A DNA stretch of 64,000 nt from Lucifuga dentata (taxonomy: Eukaryota > Chordata > Actinopteri > Ophidiiformes > Bythitidae): positions 1 to 64,000 of the forward strand of contig VXCM01001353.1 of NCBI GenBank assembly GCA_014773175.1, in the 5' to 3' direction. Below the pieces are notes generated by a model that was not told where the DNA came from, ran no database searches, and worked only from the letters and a program-made list of their open reading frames with translations. The position numbers were made by a program, and so were the translations under genes. Shown one piece after another: positions 12,281-23,608 of the stretch (the first letter of the stretch is position 1; each line of letters opens with the position of its first letter).

Positions 12281-14786
12281 TTTCAGTTCAGATTATATTA
12301 CACTCAAATCATCTGGGGAGATTAGAGTGCAAACATCCCTCAAACTGAGATTAGTACTGAGGGCTACTGAGATTATGCTCAATCCAGACAAACAAGATTG
12401 TTCAGTGTCCTGATTCAACACAATGATTTCAACACAGCAAAGCATCAGCAGCATTAAAACACATTACACTAAATTCATATTTTAACTAATTTATAAAACT
12501 AAAGCTTCGATTATTCACAGACTGAATTCTTCGCAAATCAGTAAATCAGCTGAGGTTTTACGTATCATACCTGGATAAAGTTGGATCTTAAAGCGCTTAG
12601 CTATCTAGTGCTGTCTTTTAAAAGACTTATCCTCTGAGTCGGCCTGCTATGTGTTCTCCCCCAAATAGTGGGAGTATTGTACTGATGCTTCGGTAGTTAA
12701 CTGTATGAGTAACTTCCCAAAATTAGCCCTCTGTATTTTTAAAACCCAGCTGTTAATTATTCATGAACTCCCCCTTACTTGTCTGACTTTCCAGCATGGG
12801 ATCTCCCAAATCAGTTCCCTGACACCATTTCCTAAAATACCCCACAGTGGCATTTCACAATGATGTAATGACCCCAGAAATAGAACTGCCACACTGGAAC
12901 ATCCATGTGGCTATTAAATTTCACAGCTATCATGTCTGTCTTGTCATTAAGTGCAGCCTTGTGTAATGGCAATCTTACCAACAGAAGAAGAAGTACTTAA
13001 TCATTTAAGTACAACTTGTCATATATCTTATTAATAACCCATCCATAAGAGGAATAGTAAGTTTCTGTGCAGTATAGGTCTAAATCACAGTTTTTGTCCT
13101 AACATGCATGGTGCAGGGGACAGCCTGAGCACCCAGAGGACACCAGCGTGAACAGGATAATATGCAAACATCACACAGCATGGACCTAGTGGGCCTGAGG
13201 AATATGCCATGGTAACAATCAACAATTCTGCAACACATCCGTTTGTAAATTTGCAGTCATCTCCATCCTACAATTTCACAGGACCACCTTAAAAAATACA
13301 TTTCGCCACAGACTGACCAATGAGAAAGACTTCTGGAAAAGTGGTACAGGAAAAACACTGGATATTTTCTGTCATATTTAAGTCCCTACTGTGTGTGCGT
13401 GTGTGTATTAAATCCGGTCATTCTGAATGGAGCTCCCGTGTAAGAGCACAAATCGGTACCACGCCAATCTTTGCATCAATTAGATAACACAAGACTGACG
13501 GGAACGATCCTATTATACAATTTCGTCCATCCATTAAAACATAACACGACCGGATTCCATGAAAGTCCTACTTCACATCGCTATTTTTTGTGCATGTTCG
13601 GCAAAAAACCCACGCAAGCGCGCATAAACGCACCTGCTCCACGCCGTTTTTCCTCTCAATCGACAGCCAGGACGAGAACCACATAAAGTCGACAGCGGCG
13701 CTCTAATCACCGCAAAGACGAGATGATATGGGAGGGTTGTGGAGGGATTATCCATGCGACCTGTTGTTGGTACACCACAGAGGCACCCCCAAATTCTCTG
13801 CCATTGTGCCGGACAGTCATGAACCGGGTGGTGCTTTGTCAGCAGCACTCCCCCCAGGCGGTGCAGTTTGTAGGATGCTGCTGCTGAACTGATGAGGAAG
13901 ACAGCTGGATCTCCTCAATAGCACGCATAGCATTAGTGCAATGAAATCAATGCAACCAACACGTTGCATCAAGCATCAAGCCAGATTCAATGCAAAAACC
14001 TACTTCCGCCCAGACCTTTCGAAATAAACTAAGTAGAGTCGCGGCTGACTTTAAAAATATTAGGTTCAGTGTTGCTAAAAGTCAATTTAAGACGTACATT
14101 TTTTTTCTATTTATTTATTTAACCTATTTATTTATCCATCCTCTTTTCTGAGACACAGACAAGGCTGACAAATATAGACTAACTCTTAAGTTATGCTTGA
14201 TTTCAACCCACTATTGTGCGTCAGTGCTAAATTCAATTTCAGATTTACTGCTATAATATCTTATGAGGAGGAGGGCCAGAAAGCAAGGACATGAAGTGTC
14301 AGGCTTCCAGATTACTTCGACGTCTGTCAAGAGGAAAGGGAACAATCAGAGATCAAGTCCTAAATCAGAATAAGATTAATATAGGCCACTGATTACGATA
14401 AAGAAATGTTCCAATAATTTTCATAGAATGCTAAGATACTACAACATAATTCTAATTTATTTAAAAAAAAATAGATAAAAGCACTAACAGATAATTACTA
14501 ATACACACTCATTAAGGAATGCTCAGTGTATTTTAAATAACCCTAACATAAATGCCCTATTATCATGACCTAAATTTCATGATAAACTTTTTAACCAGTC
14601 TTCACCAGACCTGATAACAGATTTTTTTTTTCAGAAATGACACAAGACAATATGACACAAGACAATATTTTATCTTTACCTACAATATTCAGCTTACAAA
14701 AGGCTAAACTTGAAGTGTACAAGCTTTTTTGTCAGATATAATAGTGTAATTAGTAATGTGAGGTTTTAAGACTTATTATTGTTATT

Positions 14787-14830
14787 ACTACTACTACTAT
14801 TATAGTAGTAGTAGTAGTAGTAGTAGTAGT
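14787..14830. repeat. (CTA)n / (TAG)n trinucleotide repeat
   Basis: CTA units turn into TAG units at about 14,800, so the tract is itself partly self-complementary. Confidence 0.9.
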
Positions 14831-14876
14831 ACAATACATTTAAAAGATTAGCAGGGAATTAAAAACAATTATATAC

Positions 14877-14908
14877 GCATATGTGGTAGACATGTCTACC
14901 ACATATGC
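14877..14908. repeat. 32-bp perfect palindrome
   Basis: GCATATGTGGTAGACA is followed at once by its exact reverse complement, with no spacer. It could fold into a cruciform or hairpin; no function is known to me. Confidence 0.95.
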
Positions 14909-15106
14909 ATGTGGTGATAAAAGTTTTTATTTCCTCAGAACTAATTTTGGACTTAAGATGTATCAGACCATTTGGGATGTCTTCACTAAGTTTGTACATG
15001 AATTGTTCATATGAAAGAAAAGCACGTGAATCATTCATCGGCTGACAAAATGGACTTTACCCCAGTTTTTTATTTACTTCTCTCTGTCATCTGATGTAGT
15101 CGGTGA

Positions 15107-15150
15107 TGACGTCAGACCGGGCGGGTCCTATCGCTGTAGTCCACTTCCTG
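15107..15150 (+). promoter_or_regulatory. twf1 proximal promoter elements (CRE, GC box, ETS)
   Basis: A full CRE palindrome TGACGTCA lies at 15,107-15,114, a GC box GGGCGGG at 15,119-15,125 and an ETS-type core ACTTCCTG at 15,143-15,150, all within about 100 bases of the twf1 ATG at 15,208. The clustering suits a TATA-less, broadly used promoter. Motif evidence only. Confidence 0.55.
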
Positions 15151-15207
15151 CTTCCTTACTGGTTCTACTAATCAGCTGCTTCAGCCCTTTATCCGACGAA
15201 AGGCATA

Positions 15208-18200
15208 ATGTCACATCAAACGGGCATTCAAGGTAAGATACGTGGCTCGGTTTTTATTATAGATTTCTTCTGGTCTTTTTTCGGTCTTAGTGTGATTATT
15301 TGTGAATCTTTAAGGACGTGTAGCCATTCACTGAAACGGGAAGCTAGTGCTAACTGCAAAGTTAGCTAGCCACTCCTAGCTAGCTGACCTGATCTGCGCT
15401 AACCTGCTTTTACACTATTAGGAGGACTGTATAATATTTTCTACGATTTTATATGTTTATTTTATAGTTATTCTTGATACGCAAGCTTTTTTCACCAGCT
15501 GTTCTTCCCAGACCTTAAATCTCATTCTGGCTTTCTGGATGGATGGGCGACGCCTTCATTTAAACAAACTGCTGGCCTGGTGTAATTGTTAACCTGTGTG
15601 CTGAGCCCACGCTGCTGCTGTACGTGCTCTGTACCACAGAACTGTGCCCAGTTTTTATTTGCACTTTTGTTAACTGATGTAAAGCAAACTGCACTGAGCA
15701 AGCTAATATTAGCAGTAGATGTCAGTCTGTCCATTACTTCACACGCGCCCAAGAGTCTTTGATATTCATATAATACATATTAAAGTATACTTTATCCTCC
15801 AGAGCTCATTCCGTTCTGGCTCGACTGAGGCCTGTTTTTAGGGTTCCAGGGCGGTCCGAAGGGTGTCACTTTCAGTCACAATATCTCTGCTGAAGTGATA
15901 TTGAGCAAGACATTGAAACGCTACCCGTTATAGTGATGTTGTTTTGTATTCCACTGATATTTGACTAACAAATTCTGAAATCAATATTTTGCTCAATATT
16001 AAAATATCAGAATGGAGACGTTTCAGTGTAGGTAAAGTCAGTTTAAATGTGAATGTAATTATATTACATATCATGATTCATGCTAAATGGTTATCAATGA
16101 TGTTGATGATTTGGTGGTTTTCTAAGATTCACAAAGCTTTCGAGTGGAAATTTTTGGCCCTGGGTTTAAAATGACCATGTTACTAAACGTGTGTGTGCGT
16201 TTGTTTTTTTTGTTGCAGTGTAGGGCTGTAAGTGTGAACAGTGACAGAAGTAGTTATAGGAAGATGGGGGGGAAAAAAGCACTTTAGAGAGTTACCTACT
16301 TACTACCTACTACCTGTCTACCTACTTTCACACCTCAAAACACCTGGCCAGTCACTGCATGACTGTTGGCGTGACTCTTGCCTTTTCCATTTCTAAAAGT
16401 TACAGATTTAGTTGGACGCAGTCTATCCCAATCCAGCAGTTGCAAGGATGTTTCAGATGCTATCAGTCAGTGATACAGGCATTTTGTTCGAAGCATACTG
16501 AGCCCATGATCTGTTCTGTTTCTTTCAGCGGGTAACAATGTGAAGGAAATCTTTGCCAGTGCCAGAAATGGAGACCAATATCGACTCTTAAAGATCGTTA
16601 TTGAAGATGGTAAGCAACGGCCTGGGACTTTTCCAGATTGTGCACAGCTACAGTTCTTCTGCCAATAAAACTTTTAACTCGTACATTACAACGTCAACGT
16701 AACTAACAGATTTAAGCACTATTGAAAATGTTGTGATTGATGGATCTGCTTTCCAGAGCAGCTGATGCTCGGCAGCACCAGAAAAGCATCAAAGCAATGG
16801 GAGCAGGAGTACGATTCCTTAGTCTTACCGATCCTCGAGGATGACCTGCCCTGCTATGTTCTCTACCGATTGGACTCAACCAACAACCAGGGATATGAGT
16901 GGCTCTTCCTGGCTTGGTCTCCAGACCAATCTCCTGTAAGAAACTCAAGCTGACTGTGGTTAATGACTAGCTTCTGTTCTTCTTAGCATTTGTCCTCTTT
17001 TGCTTGTTGGTCAGCTGGGTGGGGTCACATGTCAAACAGTTTATTGTGTGTTTGCTAGGATGAAAATCTTGATAAACCTTTAACAGCAGTGCCATTATTA
17101 TTGCATGCTAAGTCTGTTAAAGTGAAAATATGGGTATGTTTTGGACATGACCATCTTTTCCAAATATCACAAAGCTTAGGCTACATCTCTCATCTGACTT
17201 AAAGTTGCATTAAGCAGTTTTGACCACCACAAGGGTTCAGAAAGATTGTGACATTTTAGCAGACAATTTCTTATTTACACACCTAGCAGAAACATATATC
17301 TCATTGCAGTCCTCTTTCTGGCCATCTGTTTAAGTCCAGTATTTACTGTAATTTTATCCCAGCTTTAGTCTAGTAATGTCTGGCTCTTTTTGGACTCCTG
17401 AATGTTTGACTTTCCTTACCAGTCTTTTGTTTATATCTGCTGTGTACCGTTTCATGCGGGGCAGATAGCTTACCGTTTGCTTGTATCAGCTCCTGAGCTT
17501 TGAGCAGCCACCCCTGGTTTTTCTATCAGGCTGCATTGTTTTGGCTTTGTCAGTCCAGCTAAGCAAACAGTGAACTGAAAAGGGATGAAACCTGTATAGA
17601 ACAGCAAAATATGGTGTTGATTTTCAGTTCTAATAGTAGTAGCAGCAACCTTTTCACATAACTGAGAGTTATTCAACTCAGTTTCGACAGAAATATGTTT
17701 CTCCGTCTGTCTTTTAAAAGTCACACTCTTGTTTGAAGTAGGCTTACCACTTTGCGTTGTTTATTTGCTGTGCAATTGTGTGTCTTGCTTTTGGCTTATT
17801 TATTCATACAATGCCACCTAAGCCATTGTAATCTTTCAGTTTGAAACAAACCCCATGAATCACTTGTATTACAATGCCACGCTGATTCAAAATACTATCA
17901 CAAATAGACTTGCAAATGTCACATACAGAAGAGGACCGTTGCAAGGAGAGACCATTGCCAGTATTATGTGCCATGAAGGATATTGCGAGGACAGCAGAAT
18001 TGAGCACAAAATCTCTTTCTGAAAGGCATGACTCCGCTGTTCAAGCCCTACATTCCTGTCTGTAAGTAAAGACGGAGTGCTTCAGGTTCAGACTTGTATG
18101 GAAACTGCAAAACCTTTCCAAAGCAACACACAGAGCCATGAATCTAGTGTATCTTCAGCTGGTTGTTAAAACAAAGTGAGGTCTGATTTTTCTAGCTCAA

Positions 18201-20291
18201 AGTTGCATTTGCAAGAAGCTAATCAACCATCAATATTTATGCAGCTCATTTGTCACAGATGCTTTTATATTTGTTTACATGAATGCTCCTGATGGGTTTT
18301 TTTTTAAAGCTTTCTAAATAATAAAGATTTACCAAGTTTCTTCTTATTCTTAAAGGTGCGACATAAAATGTTATATGCTGCTACCAGAGCCACGCTGAAG
18401 AAAGAGTTTGGTGGCGGACACATCAAAGATGAAATTTTTGGAACCACGAAGGTTGGCCTGCTAATTAATGTGCATTCATATAAAGAATTAGAATTCTCTT
18501 TTATACACTCTAGAATGAAGCTTGAGTGTTGTATATTTATGGCTGCTACTACAGCCTGTATGGTGACATTTTTGCTTTTTCTGGCCCTTAGGAGGATTTG
18601 TGCCTGAGTGGATACAAGAGACACCTGACCTCTCAGGCTGCTCCTCAGCCCCTCACTGCTGCAGAGGAGGAACTGAGGCAGATTAAACTTAATGAGGTAC
18701 ACACACGTACACACACATGCAATCATTCAGATTTCATCTTCTGGACATCATTTCCATTTCACATTTGACATCTCACAGGGTGTAATGTACTTTACAATGG
18801 CCATGCACGCAGAGACCACCGCCTGTCAAGCTGGAAGTGGGAGGGCATTAGGATGGTTCTCTTTAGTTTAAAAAAATAAATGAAGTCATCCATCAGCAGG
18901 GGAAAACGCTTACCTCAGCTCACATCAGTATTCCTCCTAACCATATCTCCTGTGTACTTGATGTAAAGCCGCACAGAGAAGGCGTGTAGCATCAATGAAG
19001 GCCAGTGAAGTTCTTCCTAAACAGCACAAGGTCAGCAGCGGTGCGAGTGTGCATATGCTTGGCCAGCAGCATCAACAGTGCAAACATGCTGATGCCTTAG
19101 AACAGCAGGATGTTGGCAGAGATGAATCTATTAGGCTTGTGCAGCTCACACCCACAGCTCCATAAAAGTGTGGTTTACAATCCTAATTCAGCCTGGGCAA
19201 CAAAACAGCTGAAGAAGAGGAAGGAAGGAATTACAGAGCCATAGCTGTTAAGTATTCAGCGGTGATTGTGCAGTAAGGCACTAATGCAGGTGAGCAGTAT
19301 CATTGTGCTTTGTTGGTTGCAGTGATAAGACAAGGAAGCACTGTTATATGATCTGCATTGTTTTAGCCTGTGCGCTGCTAATGATGCCAGCATTGTTTCA
19401 CTGCGATGTGAAGGACTTTTAGGCTGAGCCAGAGTTTAAAAAAAAAAAAAAAAAAANAAAAAAAAAAAAAAAAAAGCAGCATTCACAGCTTCGCTTTTCA
19501 TATTTTGGAAGGCTGAGCCAAAATGAACTCCTTTTCTCTGCAAGAAACAACCTACTCTAATTTCTACTCTTCCAGTCTGCCACATAAACAAGAAGTGCCT
19601 GCCTTGCCATATATGGAAGTGCTTTGAGGAGTGCAGTCCCTTTCTAAAGTACACTCAATTAAAAGCAGCAGAGGGGAAGTGAAGCTTGTGTTCCTCCCAC
19701 TTGACCAGCTGTTGAAGGAAGGTAATATACGATTAATCTGTGCTGCTCGGAAGGAAGAGAGGCTTTGAAATATTTATTATTGCTGTGCCTTAGAGACTGC
19801 TGCTTTACTAAGCAGATGGATAAACGACCTGCAATCCTTTTTGGTATGCGAGGTAGCGAGTTTGGCGGCTCAATCATGTTTGCGTGACATTTCATTTTGT
19901 GGGAACAGGACGCTAAAAGTAGATGCAATCTATCAGTGAAATCCCCAGCATTTCCAGCTTTCTGGGTGAGTTTTGTGGAGGCGCCTTTTCATTTCCGATA
20001 CCGGCAGCTACTTCATCTGTAATCATCGCGCTCCACTGCTGAAGCTCTTTGTTGCATTTGTCAACCTCTTACTTTCTGATGGCTCAGAGGATAGAATAAT
20101 TATGTTTTCTATTTCATTTTTCACGTCATTAGGATCTTAAGGATGCTGATTTTTGTCTTCATGATTGAACAGAGCTGATTTTAAGAGTAAAATATGGAAT
20201 ATGCTGAATGTGGTTGATGCATAACTTCTAGTATTTCAGCATTATGACAATGTCACCCATTTCTCAACATAATGTTGTCATGCTGGCAACT

Positions 20292-20333
<42 letters not shown>

Positions 20334-20353
20334 ATGTTTATGTTTAGNCAACT

Positions 20354-20395
<42 letters not shown>

Positions 20396-22221
20396 ATGTT
20401 TATGTTTAGACATGCTCTTGTGAGCAAAATAACACAAAAACACAATGAAAATGTTGCACTTATTGTACAGGTTCCCCTACAAAGTCAAGGGCTTTTGGAG
20501 CATGCTTCTGAGTAAATGTGAATATTAAGGAAAATTTGATTTTCTTGAAGGTGCACTTATCACCTTAAAAGATCAGACATTCATTTTAATTCCACCAATG
20601 TGTTTGTGAAGACGGAGTAATGTAAAGTAATGCCCTGATCAGCCTAATTAATGGCCTCATTACCATAACTGCTTTTGTTCAATGTACTGTAACAGTGATG
20701 GCGGGACAATAGGCAGCTTAATTACTCTTGAGTGTGTATGTGTGTATCAGGTGCAGACGGACATCAGTGTGGACACGAAGCATCAGACCCTGCAGGGAGT
20801 GGCCTTCCCTTTGCATGGAGACGCTGTTGCAGCACTTGAACGTTTTAGGGACAAGAAACTCAACTATGTACAACTTGTGAGTCCATAAGGGCAAATCAAT
20901 GAATAAAACCTAACCTTTGCTCGGTACATAATGTGAAAATCAAATCAATGCTTTATCTTTTATCATACATTATATGATAAGAGCACTTTTAGTAAGGAGT
21001 TGTTTACAAACTGACACAATGAGTTACTCATTTTGGCCAAAGTGCCTTTGTGTCATCTCTTCTCATTGAAATTCAGAGGGTTCATGTCACAAGATCCGAT
21101 TAGTACAAAGTACAAAGGAATAATTGTGACATTTGGCTGTAATTGTGCTCTGTCTCACTAACATTTTAAACAATCCTGATTTTGTTTTTGTTTTTTTTTT
21201 TTTAGGCTAAAATATATATAAAAGAGAAGTTTAACTTGTGGCTGCTGTTATTTGTTGAGTGTCTTCCAGTCTCCACCCAGTTATTTTCTTATACATCTGA
21301 GATTCAAAGTGGTGACCCTCTGCTCATCACCAAGCCTAAGAATATCTTTTCACTTCTTTTCAGAAAGTAGACTTTGAACAGGAGCTGATTCTGTTGTGTA
21401 ACACTGAGCCAACAGAGGTGAAAGACCTGCCAATAAGAATCCCCAAAGACTCTGCACGTTACCACTTCTTCCTCTACAAACATTCCCATGAAGGCGACTA
21501 CTTGGAGTCCACAGGTGAATAGATTTTTACCAATGATTACGAAATGCACCTCATTCTTGTTATGCATGCAAGCCTTCTATATTGTTGTCTCTGTGTCTGC
21601 TCCTTCTTTTCTATGTAGTCTTCATTTATTCTATGCCTGGGTACAAGTGTAGCATCCGAGAGAGGATGCTTTATTCCAGCTGCAAAAATCCCTTGGTCGA
21701 CATGGTGGAAAACAAGCTGCAGATGGAGATTGAGAAAAAGGTACAAGACTGCTTATTAGGATAAAAGACTGTGGGGGAATACATAACTTTGTTGAAATAA
21801 ATGTACTGTAACAAAAATTTCAACTCTGTGAATTGGGTATTTTGTGTACCAGAGAAATTTAGGGATATTACATATTATTATTAGCATGCACTATAAAGAA
21901 TGGATAAATACGGCACATACATCAAATGATAATTGATTGACATCAAGTTATTCAGGGACTTTATTAACAAAAATAGATGTATTGGTTTAAGGTTGTGAGC
22001 TGAAGTTGCTTTAATAATCCATTGCAGCTGCTCATGTTTTTATTTTTTTCCAGTTGGAGATTGACAATGGGGATGAACTGACCAGTGACTTCCTGTATGA
22101 GGAAGTTCATCCCAAGCAGCATGCACACAAGCAGGCCTTCGCCAAACCGAAAGGTCCTGCCGGGAAGAGGGGTGGCCGCCGCATCACTAGACCACCTGCA
22201 GAGGGAGAAGAGGAAGACTAA
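15208..22221 (+). CDS. twf1: twf1, twinfilin-1, actin monomer-binding protein (nine coding exons)
   Basis: Twinfilin binds ADP-actin monomers and capping protein and promotes filament turnover in the cytoplasm. Coding exons: 15,208-15,232; 16,529-16,609; 16,757-16,935; 18,356-18,451; 18,592-18,696; 20,751-20,876; 21,364-21,514; 21,619-21,740; 22,054-22,221. They sum to 1,053 nt, i.e. 350 aa plus stop, the same length as human TWF1. All junctions are GT-AG and the phases join cleanly. The protein starts MSHQTGIQ, has two ADF-homology domains (about residues 4-139 and 175-313; [20 protein letters not shown] in the first, [18 protein letters not shown] in the second), a linker with [13 protein letters not shown], and a basic tail [10 protein letters not shown], a region implicated in capping-protein binding. 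The exon 4 donor (AAG, then gttggc) is weak. Which fish paralogue this is cannot be told from the sequence alone. Confidence 0.97.
19438..19475. repeat. poly-A tract with single-N join in a twf1 intron
   Basis: Run of A containing 'n' at 19,457, in the intron between the fifth and sixth coding exons of twf1. The rest of this 2-kb intron shows no exon or RNA gene I can recognise. Confidence 0.9.
20287..20409. repeat. duplicated (GT)n microsatellite around an assembly 'n'
   Basis: A 61-base block (CAACTGGG, GT repeat, TTTATGTTTATGTTTAG) occurs at 20,287-20,347 and again at 20,349-20,409, with 'n' at 20,348 between. This is most simply an unmerged contig overlap, not a biological duplication. 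Confidence 0.85.
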
Positions 22222-23241
22222 ACACCTCAGCACTCCACTCCACCCCAAACACGTTCCACAGTGGAACATTCCTGTAAAGGGGGAATCATGTTTGACACCT
22301 TTGCTTAAAGAGTAAGACAACAACCTCAAATTCCTACAAAGTTCACCCAGAGACCCAGCTATGCACGCCAAGGACAAACTGAGCAATGACACACTTCAAA
22401 ATTTGCATTTGTAGCTTGCCAAATGAGAATCTATTTATGTATGTTGCTACATTCACAGAATTAATTTACTCAAAGAGGCCCACACAAACTAAAACTTGTT
22501 GCCAGCTCCAAGACTTCAAAAAAATGCTAGTGTAACTAATGTGGACTTGTGCCAACATGATGAAACTCCCCCATTCTGAGTTCACATGCTTGAATTCTTA
22601 ACTTGCATTCCTTAGTGTCAATTAATGTTTCAAAGTCTTAGTGTTAAACAACAGTCTCCCACTGTTTGCACAACTGAGGTGCTCCAAAACTGAAAAGAGA
22701 TAATTATCCCTCTTGTGTCAATTGATTCATTTTTAACAGCACATTTTATATTGGAAATTTTTTTTTCTTTTTTGATATAACTATGGTTTACATAAAAAAA
22801 AAAAAAATCATCTGCTGAGAAACTTATTTTTCTATGCAAGTGCTGTAAATGTACATATTGTAGCTGTGTGATGCTCTATGATTATGAAACAGTCGGTCTG
22901 TGCTGGTGATCATCAGTATCGATGAGGATGTAATGGAAAGAACAGGGGCTTCCAGAAATATTCCATCAATACATCTCAGATTTCACTCAGTGGAAGCTGC
23001 TCTTACTGTGCTGATTCCCTTACAAGGTGGACAACTAAGCAAACTGGTAGAAAAGGGAACTTTAGTACCTTCATCAAAACTCACAGCACATCCACTTGTC
23101 TACTGATTAATATTAGACAAACTACTAAGCTCACCTCATGTCTGAAGGGAAAATCCCTTCTATATTCATAGTGTCGTAATAGAAAAAAAATCATGTTTGT
23201 GGTCTATTTGTTTTCTTACAAATCTTTCTTTTAAAAAGACA

Positions 23242-23247
23242 AATAAA
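23242..23247 (+). terminator. candidate poly-A signal of twf1
   Basis: AATAAA is the first clear plus-strand signal in the twf1 to irak4 interval, about 1 kb after the twf1 stop. It would give a 3' UTR of about 1.04 kb. Confidence 0.35.
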
Positions 23248-23500
23248 ATATTTAAATCCTGCATCTTGGCTATCCCCTTTAACTGTCTGAACACGATAGC
23301 AACATTGAGCCTTTTGCTTGAGAGCCTCTTGTGCAGCATTTGTACAATTTCAGCCTTTTCACACCTAAAAGCTAACAAAATATTTAGTACTATTTCATAT
23401 CATATGCTGCAGCATTTAAGCAAGAGTTACACAAAAGTGAAAACATTTACATGCTTCATACTACACATGTAAATCATTCAAACCTGATATATTTACATTG

Positions 23501-23506
23501 TTTATT
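23501..23506 (-). terminator. candidate poly-A signal of irak4
   Basis: TTTATT on the plus strand reads AATAAA on the minus strand, 103 bases after the irak4 stop. A second candidate lies closer to the stop at 23,542-23,547. The converging twf1 and irak4 transcripts would end a few hundred bases apart. Confidence 0.45.
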
Positions 23507-23608
23507 ATAGAGAAAATTAGACTGATACAAAATACAGGGTTTTTATTTATCACAGCCAATAAGCAAATCCATGTTTCAAATTCATTGTCTTCTCTGGCAT
23601 GCTGTGCT

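Larger units (their letters stand above)
12277..15100. other. interval between tmem117 and twf1 (head to head)
   Basis: No coding exon is supported. The GC-richer part at about 13,590-13,870 may contain the tmem117 5' noncoding exon and promoter: on the minus strand a possible donor, GAGCAG followed by GTGCGT, ends an exon at about 13,634. This is a guess from position and motif. A (CTA)n/(TAG)n run lies at 14,787-14,830, followed by a 32-bp perfect palindrome at 14,877-14,908. Confidence 0.5.
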
